Source: Rhodoferax sediminis
GTDB taxonomy: Bacteria > Pseudomonadota > Gammaproteobacteria > Burkholderiales > Burkholderiaceae_C
DNA length: 64,000 nucleotides
NCBI RefSeq assembly: GCF_006970865.1
Contig: NZ_CP035503.1
Coordinates: 2,183,001 to 2,247,000 of the forward strand
Direction of reading: 5' to 3'
The notes under the pieces are model-generated. The model was given only the letters and a program-made list of their open reading frames with translations, was not told where the DNA came from and did no database searches. Below, piece after piece: positions 28,572-44,425 of this stretch (position 1 is the stretch's first letter; each line of letters opens with the position of its first letter). A program made the position numbers and the translations under genes.

Positions 28572-31500
28572 ATGCCAATGCAATGCGCTTTCTGCGGCCG
28601 CGAAAACCGGCCTGTCGCACTCTTCTGCGATGGCTGCGGCGCGGCGCTGTGCGCGGACATTGGCACCACATCCATGGCAGAGGCGGCCCTTCAACCTGCG
28701 TCCGAATTGTTTGTCGGGCGCGAGCGCGAGCTGGCGGCCCTGGACGCCCTGCTAACGCGCGCGCTGGCCGGCTCGGGCGGCGCGGCAGCATTGGCCGGGG
28801 ACCCGGGGATCGGCAAGACCCATACGGCGCAGATGCTGGCCCGGCGCGCCGCGGCGCGCGGCATGCAGGTGCTCTGGGGGCGCTGCAGCGAGGAGCCGGG
28901 GGCGCCCTCGTACTGGCCCTGGCTGGAAGTCATACAGGGCTGGCTCGATTCGCACGACGATACGGCGGTGCACCGTGCGCTGGCGCGCGCTGCGCCGGCG
29001 CTGGCAGAAATCGTCCCCGACGTCGCGCAGCGCTTCCCGAACCTCCCGCAGCTTCTGCCCACGACCGACCCATTGCAGACACGTTTCAGGCTGTTCCATG
29101 CGATCACGGAGTTCTGGAGGCGGGCGGCCCAGGAGCAGCCGCTGCTGCTGATTCTGGACAATCTTCATTGGGCGGACGCATCGTCACTGCGCCTGCTCGA
29201 GTTTCTCGCGCCGGATCTGGGCGCCTGCCACGTGCTGGTCCTGGTGACCTACCGCGACATGGAGCTGTCGCGCCAGCATCCGCTGTCCGGCACGCTTGGC
29301 GAGCTGGCCCGGCACCAGCACTTCACGCGCCTGCGCCTGTCCGGCCTGAGTCGGGACGAGACAGCCCTCATGATGAAACTGGCGGTTGGCGCCGTGGTCC
29401 CGCCGGTGCTGCTCGACAGGGTGCACGGCCAGACCGAGGGCAATCCGCTGTTCGTGAGCGAAATGACACGACTGCTTTTGCAGGAACAGGCCCTCGAAGG
29501 CGCGGCATGCGGTAGTTCAACCGCTTCGCCTGCTGGCAGGCTGATGCGCATCCCCGAAGGCATCAAGGAGGTCATCGGGCAACGCCTGAACCGGCTCTCG
29601 GTGCAAGCCAATCAGGTGCTCACCTGCGCCGCTGTGATCGGACGCTCGTTCGATACTGCCCTGCTCGCGCATCTGGTGGACGAGCTGGACGAAGACGCGT
29701 TGACCGGCGCGCTGGAGGAGGCGTTACGAGCGAATGTGATCGAGGCGCTGCCGACGGCGCCTGGCCGGTATCACTTCGGGCATGCCCTTTTCAGGGAAAT
29801 CCTCTATGACGAGATCGCGCTCCCGAAGCGCGGGCGCTTGCACCTGAAGGTGGGCCGTGCCCTGGAGGCCGCGCATCGCAACGATCCCGGGCGCCAGCTG
29901 CCGGCCCTGGCGCATCACTACTGGGCGGCCCTGCCGGGCGGCGATCCCGCGCTGGCGGTCGCATACGCGCTGCGAGCGGCCGAGCAGGCCGACAAGCTGA
30001 TGGCGCATGAAGAGGCGGTGCGCTACTACGGCCTGGCGCTGCAGGGCATGGATGCGGGCACGAGCGCCGATGCCGTGTCGCGTTGCCGGGTGCTCAATGC
30101 GCTCGGGGAGGCTCATGCCCAAGGCGGCGAATACCTGCAGGCGCGCGAGGTGTTCGCGCAGGCTGCCCAGATGGCGAAGGACGCGGGCAACAGCCACGAG
30201 CTGGCACGTGCCTCGCTCGGATTCGAGGCCGCGAGCTGGGCACCCGGCCTGCCGGGCGTTGCCGCTGCCCGCCTGCTGCGCGAGGCGCTCGTCACGCTGG
30301 ATGGCGGGGAGCTGTCCTTGATGGTTCAGTTGTTGAGCGCGCTATCGCGGGCCCTGATCTTCAGCGGTGAGGAAGCGCAGGCGATGAAAGTACTCGAACA
30401 GGCGCTGGCGATGGCCAGGCGCACGAACGATCCTTCAACCCTGGCCACGACACTGATTGCAACGCTGTCGGCGCGGTGGCAGCACGAACGGACCTCACAG
30501 AGGATGGACAACGCCGAGGAGGCATTGCGCCTGGCCACGCAAGCGGGCGACCGGCTGCTGATGTCACAGGCCGCCGCGTGGCGCATGTTCGATCATTTCG
30601 AGCTGGGCGACATGGAGAGCTGGCGAGCTGGCCTGGCGGCCTACGAGCGTGATGCGGACGAATTGCGCCAGCCGTTCCTGCAGTATGTGGGGGCCTGCTC
30701 GCGCACCATGCATGCGCTGTTCGAGGGGCGCTTTGCGCAGGTCGAGGCGCTCGCGCAGCACACCCTGCAGATTGGCGACCGCATGCCGGGTCTGGACGCG
30801 GCAGGCGTGTACGGTGTGCAGATGTTCACGCTGCGCCGCGAACAGGGCCGCCTGCCCGAGGTGGCGCCGCTGTTACAGCACCTTGTCACGGCGACCGGGC
30901 AAGCCAATGTCTGGCGGCCCGGGCTTGCGCTGATCTACGCCGAGCTGGGCCAGCTGGACGCCGCACGAGGCGAGTTCAATGGGCTGGCGGCAGATGGCTT
31001 TGCCGGGCTGGTGCACGATGGTGTCTGGTTGGCGAGTCTGGCCTACCTCGCCCATGTGTGCTGCACGCTGCACGATACGGACAGCGCCGCGGCACTTTAT
31101 CGATGGCTGGCGCCCTACGCGGGGCGCAACCTGCTGGCCGGAACCTCGATCGCCTGCTTTGGTGCGGCAGACCTGCTCCTTGGGATGTTGTGCGCAACTA
31201 TGGGCCGCGAAGAGGATGCCGAGCGCCACTACAGGGCCGCCCTGGCCATGAATGAGCGCCAGGGCGCGCGTCCTGCATTGGCGCGCACCCGTCATCAGTA
31301 CGCAGTGATGTTGATAGCCCGGCATGGACCGGGCGATCGGCAGCAAGCGCGGGCGCTGCTGGAGGCCGCGCTCGTCGAAGCCAGCACACTGGGAATGGCA
31401 TCGCTGCGCACGCAAATCGAGAGCTGCCGGCGGGAGTCGACGCCCGATTCAGCCGCTGTGGACTATCCCGCTGGCTTGAGCGAGCGCGAGGCGCAGGTAT

Positions 31501-31721
31501 TGCGGCTGGTCGCGGTCGGGCGCGGCAACCGGGACATTGCCAGCGCGCTGTTTGTCAGCCCGAACACCGTGGCCAACCACATTCGGAGCATCCTGAGCAA
31601 AACCCGATCGGCGAATCGCACCGAAGCCGCAGCGTTTGCGATACACCATGGGATATTGAAGCCGCACGCCAGGTCTTCGGCCGGCGCGGAACAGGATTGG
31701 CCCGAAAGTACGCACACTTGA
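28572..31721 (+). CDS. Large zinc-ribbon/AAA ATPase/LuxR-type transcriptional regulator
   Basis: 1049 residues, soluble. Domains in order: zinc ribbon (Cys5, Cys8, Cys19, Cys22), P-loop ATPase with LAGDPGIGKTHTAQ near residue 78 and Walker B LLLILDNLHWADASSL near 190, a long helical TPR-like region (about 400-950), and a C-terminal LuxR helix-turn-helix (LSEREAQVLRLVAVGRGNRDIASALFVSPNTVANHI, about 968-1030). This is the MalT/LAL architecture, with an added N-terminal zinc ribbon more usual in adenylate-cyclase-type AAA proteins. It probably controls the neighbouring oxidase and DUF4242 genes. Confidence 0.9.
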   Translation: MPMQCAFCGRENRPVALFCDGCGAALCADIGTTSMAEAALQPASELFVGRERELAALDALLTRALAGSGGAAALAGDPGIGKTHTAQMLARRAAARGMQVLWGRCSEEPGAPSYWPWLEVIQGWLDSHDDTAVHRALARAAPALAEIVPDVAQRFPNLPQLLPTTDPLQTRFRLFHAITEFWRRAAQEQPLLLILDNLHWADASSLRLLEFLAPDLGACHVLVLVTYRDMELSRQHPLSGTLGELARHQHFTRLRLSGLSRDETALMMKLAVGAVVPPVLLDRVHGQTEGNPLFVSEMTRLLLQEQALEGAACGSSTASPAGRLMRIPEGIKEVIGQRLNRLSVQANQVLTCAAVIGRSFDTALLAHLVDELDEDALTGALEEALRANVIEALPTAPGRYHFGHALFREILYDEIALPKRGRLHLKVGRALEAAHRNDPGRQLPALAHHYWAALPGGDPALAVAYALRAAEQADKLMAHEEAVRYYGLALQGMDAGTSADAVSRCRVLNALGEAHAQGGEYLQAREVFAQAAQMAKDAGNSHELARASLGFEAASWAPGLPGVAAARLLREALVTLDGGELSLMVQLLSALSRALIFSGEEAQAMKVLEQALAMARRTNDPSTLATTLIATLSARWQHERTSQRMDNAEEALRLATQAGDRLLMSQAAAWRMFDHFELGDMESWRAGLAAYERDADELRQPFLQYVGACSRTMHALFEGRFAQVEALAQHTLQIGDRMPGLDAAGVYGVQMFTLRREQGRLPEVAPLLQHLVTATGQANVWRPGLALIYAELGQLDAARGEFNGLAADGFAGLVHDGVWLASLAYLAHVCCTLHDTDSAAALYRWLAPYAGRNLLAGTSIACFGAADLLLGMLCATMGREEDAERHYRAALAMNERQGARPALARTRHQYAVMLIARHGPGDRQQARALLEAALVEASTLGMASLRTQIESCRRESTPDSAAVDYPAGLSEREAQVLRLVAVGRGNRDIASALFVSPNTVANHIRSILSKTRSANRTEAAAFAIHHGILKPHARSSAGAEQDWPESTHT

Positions 31722-31828
31722 ATTTGTGCCGCGGCAAGACTAGAACCACAATGGCGGCGCCAGCTCGCGCGTTCGCCCCACAGGTCGAGCCTTATGGGGG
31801 TTTTTCCACATCTGCCAGGGAGAAATCG

Positions 31829-32053
31829 ATGCTTAGGCAAAGCCTGGGTTGCACTGTGTTGGCCGCCTCGGCGATGGTCAATCCTGCCAATGCGCAGCAG
31901 TCCCCACCGGCATCTGACAGAACCATGCAGGTTGAAGCGCTGGTCAACAAGGCCGCAGCGCTGATCGACAGCAAAGGCAAGGCGGCATTTTCCGAGTTCA
32001 TCACGATCGATGGAACCCCGGGCCTGGTCGCTTCGGGCTTCTACGCCCGGTAG
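31829..32053 (+). CDS. Short secreted protein, probably the truncated start of a cache-domain protein
   Basis: 74 residues. GGGAGA precedes the ATG. Signal peptide MLRQSLGCTVLAASAMVNPANA is followed by VEALVNKAAALIDSKGKAAFSEFITIDG, which resembles the first helix of single cache-domain sensor proteins (KAAALIKEKGKAAFAEF is the pattern I recall). Those proteins are about 150 residues; here a stop follows after TPGLVASGFYAR. Either a broken gene or a real small secreted protein. Confidence 0.5.
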   Translation: MLRQSLGCTVLAASAMVNPANAQQSPPASDRTMQVEALVNKAAALIDSKGKAAFSEFITIDGTPGLVASGFYAR

Positions 32054-32081
32054 CCTCTGGCGGAGCCATTTGCGCCGCCCG

Positions 32082-32291
32082 CTACTTGCGCGGAGCTTCG
32101 ATCGGCGGGCTGCCTTCCTTGAACAGTTTCTGCAGCTGGGAGCGCAGTTCCGGCGTGTCCTGATGCTGATGCACCGCCACGGCATGCTGCACGGCGGCGG
32201 CAAGCAACTCCTTGTCCGTGTCGGCACAGAGCGCGACCGTGCAATTCATCTCGCTCGGATATTCCCGGCAGTCAATGTATTTACGTGTCAT
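32082..32291 (-). CDS. DUF1059 small protein
   Basis: 69 residues. MTRKYIDCREYPSEMNCTVALCADTDKELLAAAVQHAVAVHQHQDTPELRSQLQKLF shows the DUF1059 pattern (cysteines at 8, 17 and 22; a helix with VxHAxxxH). GGAGG lies six bases before the ATG at 32291. Family function unknown. Convergent with the truncated secreted gene; 28 bases separate the stops. Confidence 0.8.
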   Translation of the reverse strand: MTRKYIDCREYPSEMNCTVALCADTDKELLAAAVQHAVAVHQHQDTPELRSQLQKLFKEGSPPIEAPRK

Positions 32292-32697
32292 TTCAACCTC
32301 CACATCAAGTCAATGATTGATGAGACTCGGGTTGGCGCGCAGCGCAGTAGGGGTGACGTCCAGCCCTGGCGAACCACCCATGCGGACAACGCCGCGATTT
32401 TGTTTATAGCCCGGCAATCCCCGCCCGCAATACCGCATTTGCGCGACTGCAAGCGCGCAGCGCTCACAGGGCCTTGCTCTCGCGCCGCAGGCGAGCGTGG
32501 GATCAACCCGTCAGCGCCGCTTCCTCCAGAGGCCACCATGACCGAACCGGATTTCCAGGCTCGCGCCAGTCCATGCTTGCGGAAATCGCCGCAAAGACGA
32601 TTTTTGCCAGTAGCTCATTGAAGAGCTGGCTGCGCCGGCCCGGCAATAGCTGGCCCGGCAGGGTTGTGCCAATGTCGAAATCAGAATCGGCAACGGA
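32292..32697. other. Gap without recognisable gene
   Basis: 406 bases between the DUF1059 gene and chrA. Frames on both strands give only low-complexity or Arg/Ala-rich products. Two GGCCCGGCA copies lie 15 bases apart near 32640. I see nothing else. Confidence 0.6.
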
Positions 32698-33927
32698 TCA
32701 GGGCATCACAGCTGCCAGCAGCCAGCCCGCCGCGCCGCTGCCCAGCACCACCAGCCATGGCGGCAGCTTCCAGGCCATCAGGGCCATCAGGGCAACCAAC
32801 GCCAGCGCGAAGTCCTGCGGCCGCCCGATGGCACTGGTCCAGACCGGGCGGTACAGCGCGGCCAGCAGCAGGCCGACCACCGCCGCGTTGACCCCGGCGA
32901 GCGCCGCCTGGGTGCGAACGCTGTGGCGCAAGGGCTCCCAGAACGGCAGGGTGCCGATGACCAGCAAAAACGACGGAACGAAGATCGCGACGAGGCACAA
33001 CGCGGCGCCGATCCAGCCGTTCGGGGCACTGGTCATCGAGGCGCCCAGAAACGCCGCAAAGGTGAACAGCGGACCGGGCACCGCCTGCGCCGCGCCATAG
33101 CCCGCGAGGAAGGTTTCGTTCGTGACCCAGCCGCTGGGCACTGCCGCTGCCTGCAACAACGGCAGCACCACATGGCCGCCGCCAAAGACCAGCGAGCCGG
33201 CGCGGTAGAAGGCGTTGACCACGGCCAGCGCCTGGTTCGGCCAGACGCCCAGCCCGAGAGGCAACCCCAGCAGCAGCGCGAAGAACAGCCCCAGCAGCAT
33301 GGCACCGGTGCGGCGGCTGACCGAGACCGGCAGCGCGTCGTGCGCGCCGTCTTGCGCGGGCTTGAAACACAGCAGGCCGAGCACGGTGGCCGCGGCGATG
33401 ACGCCGACCTGCCCCGCGGCGGTCGGCCACAGCAGCACGATGCAGGCGCCAGCCAGGGCGATACCGATGCGCGCCGCATCGGTGCACAGTTTGCGGGCCA
33501 TGCCCCACACGGCCTGGGCCACGACGGCGACGGCGACCACCTTCAAACCATGCAGGATGCCGGCTGGCAGCGCGTCGCCCCAGGCGGACAGCCCGAGCGC
33601 AAACAGCGTCAGCAGGATGGCCGAGGGCAGCGTGAAGCCGGTCCACGCGGCCAGCGCTCCCGGCAAGCCCGCCCGCGAGAGCCCGATCGCGATGCCGACC
33701 TGGCTGCTGGCCGGACCCGGCAAAAACTGGCACAGCGCCACCAGATCGACGAAGCTGCGTTCACTGAGCCAGCGCCGGCGCGTGACGAATTCGGCGCGGA
33801 AGTAGCCCAGGTGCGCGATCGGGCCGCCGAACGAGCTCAGCCCCAGGCGCAGGAACACGAGAAACACCATCCAGGCGCTGTCGCGGCCACGTTCCCCGAG
33901 TTCGATATCTGTCAACTGCGTGGCCAT
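32698..33927 (-). CDS. chrA: Chromate transporter ChrA family (two-domain form)
   Basis: Inner-membrane protein of 409 residues with two homologous halves of about six helices each. First half: FLRLGLSSFGGPIAHLGYFRAEFV, FLPGPASSQVGIAIGLSRAGLPGALAAWTGFTLPSAILL; second half: AFYRAGSLVFGGGHVVLPLLQAA, ETFLAGYGAAQAVPGPLFTFAAFLGA. These are the paired FGG and PGP motifs of long-chain ChrA, which expels chromate. Start at 33927 (MATQLTDIEL). It follows ligA by 23 bases; whether it serves chromate resistance here is not shown. Confidence 0.93.
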   Translation of the reverse strand: MATQLTDIELGERGRDSAWMVFLVFLRLGLSSFGGPIAHLGYFRAEFVTRRRWLSERSFVDLVALCQFLPGPASSQVGIAIGLSRAGLPGALAAWTGFTLPSAILLTLFALGLSAWGDALPAGILHGLKVVAVAVVAQAVWGMARKLCTDAARIGIALAGACIVLLWPTAAGQVGVIAAATVLGLLCFKPAQDGAHDALPVSVSRRTGAMLLGLFFALLLGLPLGLGVWPNQALAVVNAFYRAGSLVFGGGHVVLPLLQAAAVPSGWVTNETFLAGYGAAQAVPGPLFTFAAFLGASMTSAPNGWIGAALCLVAIFVPSFLLVIGTLPFWEPLRHSVRTQAALAGVNAAVVGLLLAALYRPVWTSAIGRPQDFALALVALMALMAWKLPPWLVVLGSGAAGWLLAAVMP

Positions 33928-33950
33928 CGACGTTGGATGGAGCGGCCGCT

Positions 33951-37099
<3,149 letters not shown>

Positions 37100-37115
37100 C
37101 TGTCGCTCCTGCGGG

Positions 37116-40631
<3,516 letters not shown>

Positions 40632-40880
40632 GGGCGGTGGACGCTGACTTGTTGGTTTGAACGGCGAACGGGCTGCAGGCCTGCATCCCGAATGGCCCCT
40701 GAACAGGGTGTCATGATACCTTGCTCACGAGAGGCAATTGCCCTGGCCGGGAGGGCTCCGATGGCACTCAGTGCGGGCTAAGCTTGTCTGTGTACGCTGG
40801 TGCGTCACGCAAATGTCTGTGTGCATGCTGATGGACGGGGTCGCCCTGACCGGCCTGAATGGTCCAGCTTCGGAGTTTTC

Positions 40881-41477
40881 ATGGAAGAATTCAATCAATC
40901 ACTGTTTCTGCTCATCAATGCACCGGCCCATCCGGCCCCGGTCTTACTGGCAATCGCCGAACTGTTTGCGGGCTACGTAATCTGGCTGGTGCCGCTGTCC
41001 CTGGCGGCACTCTGGCTGCGCGGTGGCGAGCACATCCGTAAACTGATGCTGGAAGCGGCGCTCTCGGGTGTGGTGGGGCTGCTGATCGCTCAGGCGATCG
41101 GGCTGGTGTGGCAGCATCCGCGGCCTTTCATGATCGGGCTGGGCCACCAGTTGATTCCCCACGTGGCCGACTCCTCGTTTCCCAGCGATCACCTGACCCT
41201 GCTGTGGAGCGTCGCGTTCGGCTTGCTGGTGCATCGGGAGTCCCGCGCGGCGGGCGCGCCGCTGGCCCTGCTGGGACTCCCCGTGGCCTGGGCACGCATT
41301 TACCTGGGGGTGCATTTCCCTCTGGACATGGTCGGCGCCGGGTTGGTTGCCATCCTGAGCGCCGGCCTCTGCCGGCGCGAAGCACGCTGGCTCGTGAATC
41401 CCCTCCTTCCATGGGCGACGGCCATGCATCACCGTGTTTTCGCGCCACTGATCCGTCATGGCTGGGTAGCGAAGTAA
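40881..41477 (+). CDS. PAP2-family phosphatase, undecaprenyl-diphosphatase BcrC-like
   Basis: 198 residues with about five membrane helices. Phosphatase motifs: VWQHPRPFMIGLGH (C1), SSFPSDHLTLLWS (C2, Asp in place of Gly as in BcrC) and ARIYLGVHFPLDMVGA (C3). The start MEEFNQSLFLLINAPA also matches BcrC. It recycles undecaprenyl pyrophosphate for cell-wall synthesis and can give bacitracin tolerance. Upstream of a membrane protein and a two-component pair, possibly one envelope-stress or cationic-peptide module. Confidence 0.87.
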   Translation: MEEFNQSLFLLINAPAHPAPVLLAIAELFAGYVIWLVPLSLAALWLRGGEHIRKLMLEAALSGVVGLLIAQAIGLVWQHPRPFMIGLGHQLIPHVADSSFPSDHLTLLWSVAFGLLVHRESRAAGAPLALLGLPVAWARIYLGVHFPLDMVGAGLVAILSAGLCRREARWLVNPLLPWATAMHHRVFAPLIRHGWVAK

Positions 41478-41564
41478 TGGCCTATCCCCTATCCCTGTCC
41501 TAAGTTTTGCCCGGGATAGTGGCGCCTTTCAGCCCGCACCCTTGATCTCATCAAGAGAAAAATC

Positions 41565-42335
41565 ATGAATACAGTTTTACGTAAAGATACAACCCGAATG
41601 CTGAGCAAGGTTCCGGAAGTCACCCTGATCTTCTGGATCATCAAAATTGCCGCCACCACACTGGGTGAAACCGGCGGCGACGCGGTGTCCATGTCGATGA
41701 ACCTGGGATATCTCGTGGCAACGGCCATTTTTGCGGCGATCTTCCTGGTTGCCGTGGTCGCCCAGATCAAGGCCAAGGCCTTTCACCCCTTCCTGTACTG
41801 GATCACCATCGTTGCGACGACGACGGTCGGGACGACGATGGCAGATTTTGCCGATCGCTCTCTTGGCATTGGCTATGCGGGAGGATCGACGATATTGTTT
41901 GCCCTGTTGATGGCCTCCCTGGCCATCTGGTATCGATCCATGGGCACGGTATCGGTCGACACCGTCGGTTCGCCGAAGGCCGAGATGTTCTACTGGGTAA
42001 CGATCATGTTCTCGCAAACGCTGGGCACCGCACTGGGTGACTGGACAGCCAGCACGGCGGGTCTCGGCTATGAGGGAAGTGCGGTGGTCTTTGGCGGGCT
42101 GCTGGCACTCGTTGCGGCCGCGTACTACCGGACCAGTGTTTCTCGCACTCTGCTGTTCTGGGTGGCCTTCATTCTCACGCGCCCTCTTGGGGCTGTGGTG
42201 GGCGACTTTCTCGACAAGCCTTTGAATGCTGGCGGACTGGCATTGAGTCGTTACTCCGCATCGGCGGCGCTGTTTGCGTTGATGCTGACTTGTATCCTGT
42301 TTTTCCCGCAAAAGGCGGCGAAACAAGCCCATTGA
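41565..42335 (+). CDS. COG4705/DUF347-type membrane protein
   Basis: 256 residues with eight or so membrane helices made of four related units: KIAATTLGETGGDAVS, VATTTVGTTMADFADRS, MFSQTLGTALGDWTAS and ILTRPLGAVVGDFLDK. Each has a T/R-x-x-G-x-x-x-x-D pattern, the DUF347 repeat. Function not known to me; related genes often sit next to OmpR/PhoQ-like two-component genes, as here (14 bases before the response regulator). Confidence 0.8.
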   Translation: MNTVLRKDTTRMLSKVPEVTLIFWIIKIAATTLGETGGDAVSMSMNLGYLVATAIFAAIFLVAVVAQIKAKAFHPFLYWITIVATTTVGTTMADFADRSLGIGYAGGSTILFALLMASLAIWYRSMGTVSVDTVGSPKAEMFYWVTIMFSQTLGTALGDWTASTAGLGYEGSAVVFGGLLALVAAAYYRTSVSRTLLFWVAFILTRPLGAVVGDFLDKPLNAGGLALSRYSASAALFALMLTCILFFPQKAAKQAH

Positions 42336-42349
42336 CTGCCGGAGGGTAA

Positions 42350-43012
42350 ATGCGCGTCCTGCTGGTTGAAGATGACCCCATGATTGGGGAAGCCATCCAG
42401 AGTGCCTTGAGGGATGCTTCTTACGCGACCGACTGGGTGAAGAATGGACAAGCGGCGCTCGATACGCTCTCCGGCCAGTACTATGACCTTGTCTTGCTCG
42501 ACCTCGGTTTGCCCGGGAAGGATGGCCTTGACGTGTTGGGCTCGATCCGCGCCAGGGACAACCCCGTACCGCTTCTCATCATCACGGCGCGCGACGAACT
42601 GAATGAGCGGATTCGCGGGCTGGACGGTGGTGCCGACGACTACGTGCTTAAACCCTTTGAGATGGCCGAACTGCTGGCGCGCATGCGCGCAGTGCTGCGG
42701 CGCAAGGGGGGCACATCCAGCCCGGTACTCTCGAACGGTGCTTTGATGCTCGACCCCGCCACACGGGAAGCCACCGTGAATGGCATGGTAAACCGCCTGT
42801 CCGGGCGCGAGTTTTCCTTGCTGCAAGCCCTGCTGGTCCGGCCCGGCGCCATCCTCTCGCGCGGCGAGCTGGAAGACCGGATTTACGGCTGGGGCGAAGA
42901 GGTCGAGAGCAATGCCGTCGAATTCCTGATTCACTCGCTTCGCAAAAAACTGGGCAGTGACGCCATTAAAAATGTACGGGGGGTGGGATGGATGGTTTCC
43001 AGGGAAAGCTGA
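42350..43012 (+). CDS. OmpR-family response regulator (QseB/PmrA-like)
   Basis: 220 residues. Receiver domain with acidic pocket (LVEDDPMI), phospho-acceptor Asp51 in LVLLDLGLPGKDG, Thr in IITARDE and Lys in DDYVLKPFEMAEL; C-terminal winged helix LSGREFSLLQALLVRPGAILSRGELEDRIYG to VEFLIHSLRKKLG. CGGAGGGTAA precedes the ATG. Overlaps its kinase by 25 bases. Probably regulates its own operon and the DUF347 gene upstream. Confidence 0.94.
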   Translation: MRVLLVEDDPMIGEAIQSALRDASYATDWVKNGQAALDTLSGQYYDLVLLDLGLPGKDGLDVLGSIRARDNPVPLLIITARDELNERIRGLDGGADDYVLKPFEMAELLARMRAVLRRKGGTSSPVLSNGALMLDPATREATVNGMVNRLSGREFSLLQALLVRPGAILSRGELEDRIYGWGEEVESNAVEFLIHSLRKKLGSDAIKNVRGVGWMVSRES

Positions 43013-44355
43013 GGCAGTCGTTGCAGTTCAGGCTGTCGGCCTGGCTGTGCGGGGTCATCGCGGTGATTGCAGTCGCCGCCGGCATTGTTTCTTTTTTGTC
43101 GGCGTTCCAGGAAGCCATCGAACTGCAGGACGACCAGCTTCGCCAGATGGCGGCCCTCTTCGATGGGCAGCAGTTGCCTGTTCCATCCGCCGCCCCGCAC
43201 GTGGACAAGCTCGAGGGCGACCCTGACTCGCGCGTGGTGGTGCAATGGCTGCGCCCTGCCAGCGCCGCGTCCGTCAAGCCTGCCGGGGCGCTCTCCGGCC
43301 TGCCAGCCAATTTATCCGATGGTATCCAGACCACGAAACTGGGCGGCACATCCTGGCGGGTGTTCGTGAAGACAGTGGCGTCCGGAGCCCGGGTTGCCAT
43401 TGGTCAACGTACGGAAGTGCGCGATGAGATCGCCCGCGACAGCGCGCAGCGCACTTTGATGCCGTTCCTGATCCTGATTCCCGTCTTGCTGCTGCTGGTG
43501 GGTGGCCTGATCCGCAACATGTTCCGGCCACTGAAAACGATGGCTTGGGAGCTTGACCGGCGCTCCGAGCAGGATCTGCGCGAAGTCGCCCCTGCGCACC
43601 TTCCTTCGGAAGTTCGCCCCTTCGTGGTGGCCATCAATCGGTTGCTGTCGCGGGTGGGCCAGTCGGTGTCGATGCAGCGGCGCTTTGTCGCGGACGCGGC
43701 GCACGAACTGCGCTCGCCGCTGACGGCGCTTTCGCTGCAAGCGGAGCAACTGGACGCAGCGGACATGTCGGCGCACGCGAGGGAGCGGCTGGCCGTGTTG
43801 CGCAGCGGCATCCGGCGCACGCGGAGTCTGGTCGACCAACTGCTCACGCTGGCCCGCGTGCAGGATTCTTCCCGGGAGCGAACCCGAACGGTGTCGGTGC
43901 AACAGGTTTTCCGGCAGGTGCTGGAAGATCTGATGCCCCTGGCGGAAGTCAAGAATATCGACGTGGGCGTCGTGGGCACGCAGGATGCCCGCGTCACGGC
44001 CCCCGAGGCGGACCTCAAGACACTGGTGAAAAACCTGGTGGACAACGCCATCCGCTATACGCCCAACGGGGGCCAGATCAATCTCTCGGTGCACGCCAAT
44101 GAGGGGCAGGTGATCCTGCAGGTCACCGATACGGGACCGGGCATCGCGCCGGAAGAACGCCAACGCGTGTTCGATCCCTTTTACCGTGTCGTGGGCCACG
44201 ACGAAGTGGGGTCCGGGCTGGGCCTGTCCATCGTGCAGACCATTGCGGGTCGGCTCGAAGCCAAAATCGACCTCGGTTACGCGAGCGAGCCGGCGCAGTC
44301 GGGGTTGCGGATTTCAGTCGCCTTCCCAGAGGCGGCCCATGTCGCGACTGACTGA
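42988..44355 (+). CDS. Sensor histidine kinase (QseC/PmrB-like)
   Basis: 455 residues. N-terminal membrane helix (residues about 12-35), periplasmic region of about 130 residues, second helix (PFLILIPVLLLLVGGLI), HAMP-like segment, dimerisation domain with FVADAAHELRSPLTALSLQ (phospho-His), and ATPase with LVDNAIRYTPNGG, VTDTGPGIAPEERQRVFDPFYR and GSGLGLSIVQTIAG. QseC-type proteins start with QxSLQxRLSxWL; here KLRQSLQFRLSAWLCGV fits. Partner of the preceding response regulator. Confidence 0.94.
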   Translation: MDGFQGKLRQSLQFRLSAWLCGVIAVIAVAAGIVSFLSAFQEAIELQDDQLRQMAALFDGQQLPVPSAAPHVDKLEGDPDSRVVVQWLRPASAASVKPAGALSGLPANLSDGIQTTKLGGTSWRVFVKTVASGARVAIGQRTEVRDEIARDSAQRTLMPFLILIPVLLLLVGGLIRNMFRPLKTMAWELDRRSEQDLREVAPAHLPSEVRPFVVAINRLLSRVGQSVSMQRRFVADAAHELRSPLTALSLQAEQLDAADMSAHARERLAVLRSGIRRTRSLVDQLLTLARVQDSSRERTRTVSVQQVFRQVLEDLMPLAEVKNIDVGVVGTQDARVTAPEADLKTLVKNLVDNAIRYTPNGGQINLSVHANEGQVILQVTDTGPGIAPEERQRVFDPFYRVVGHDEVGSGLGLSIVQTIAGRLEAKIDLGYASEPAQSGLRISVAFPEAAHVATD

Positions 44356-44425
44356 GAACTCCTCCCCTCAGCCAGTGAATCCCGCAAAATAGAAGCTTGC
44401 GTTGGCAAACATCCTAGGAGATACC

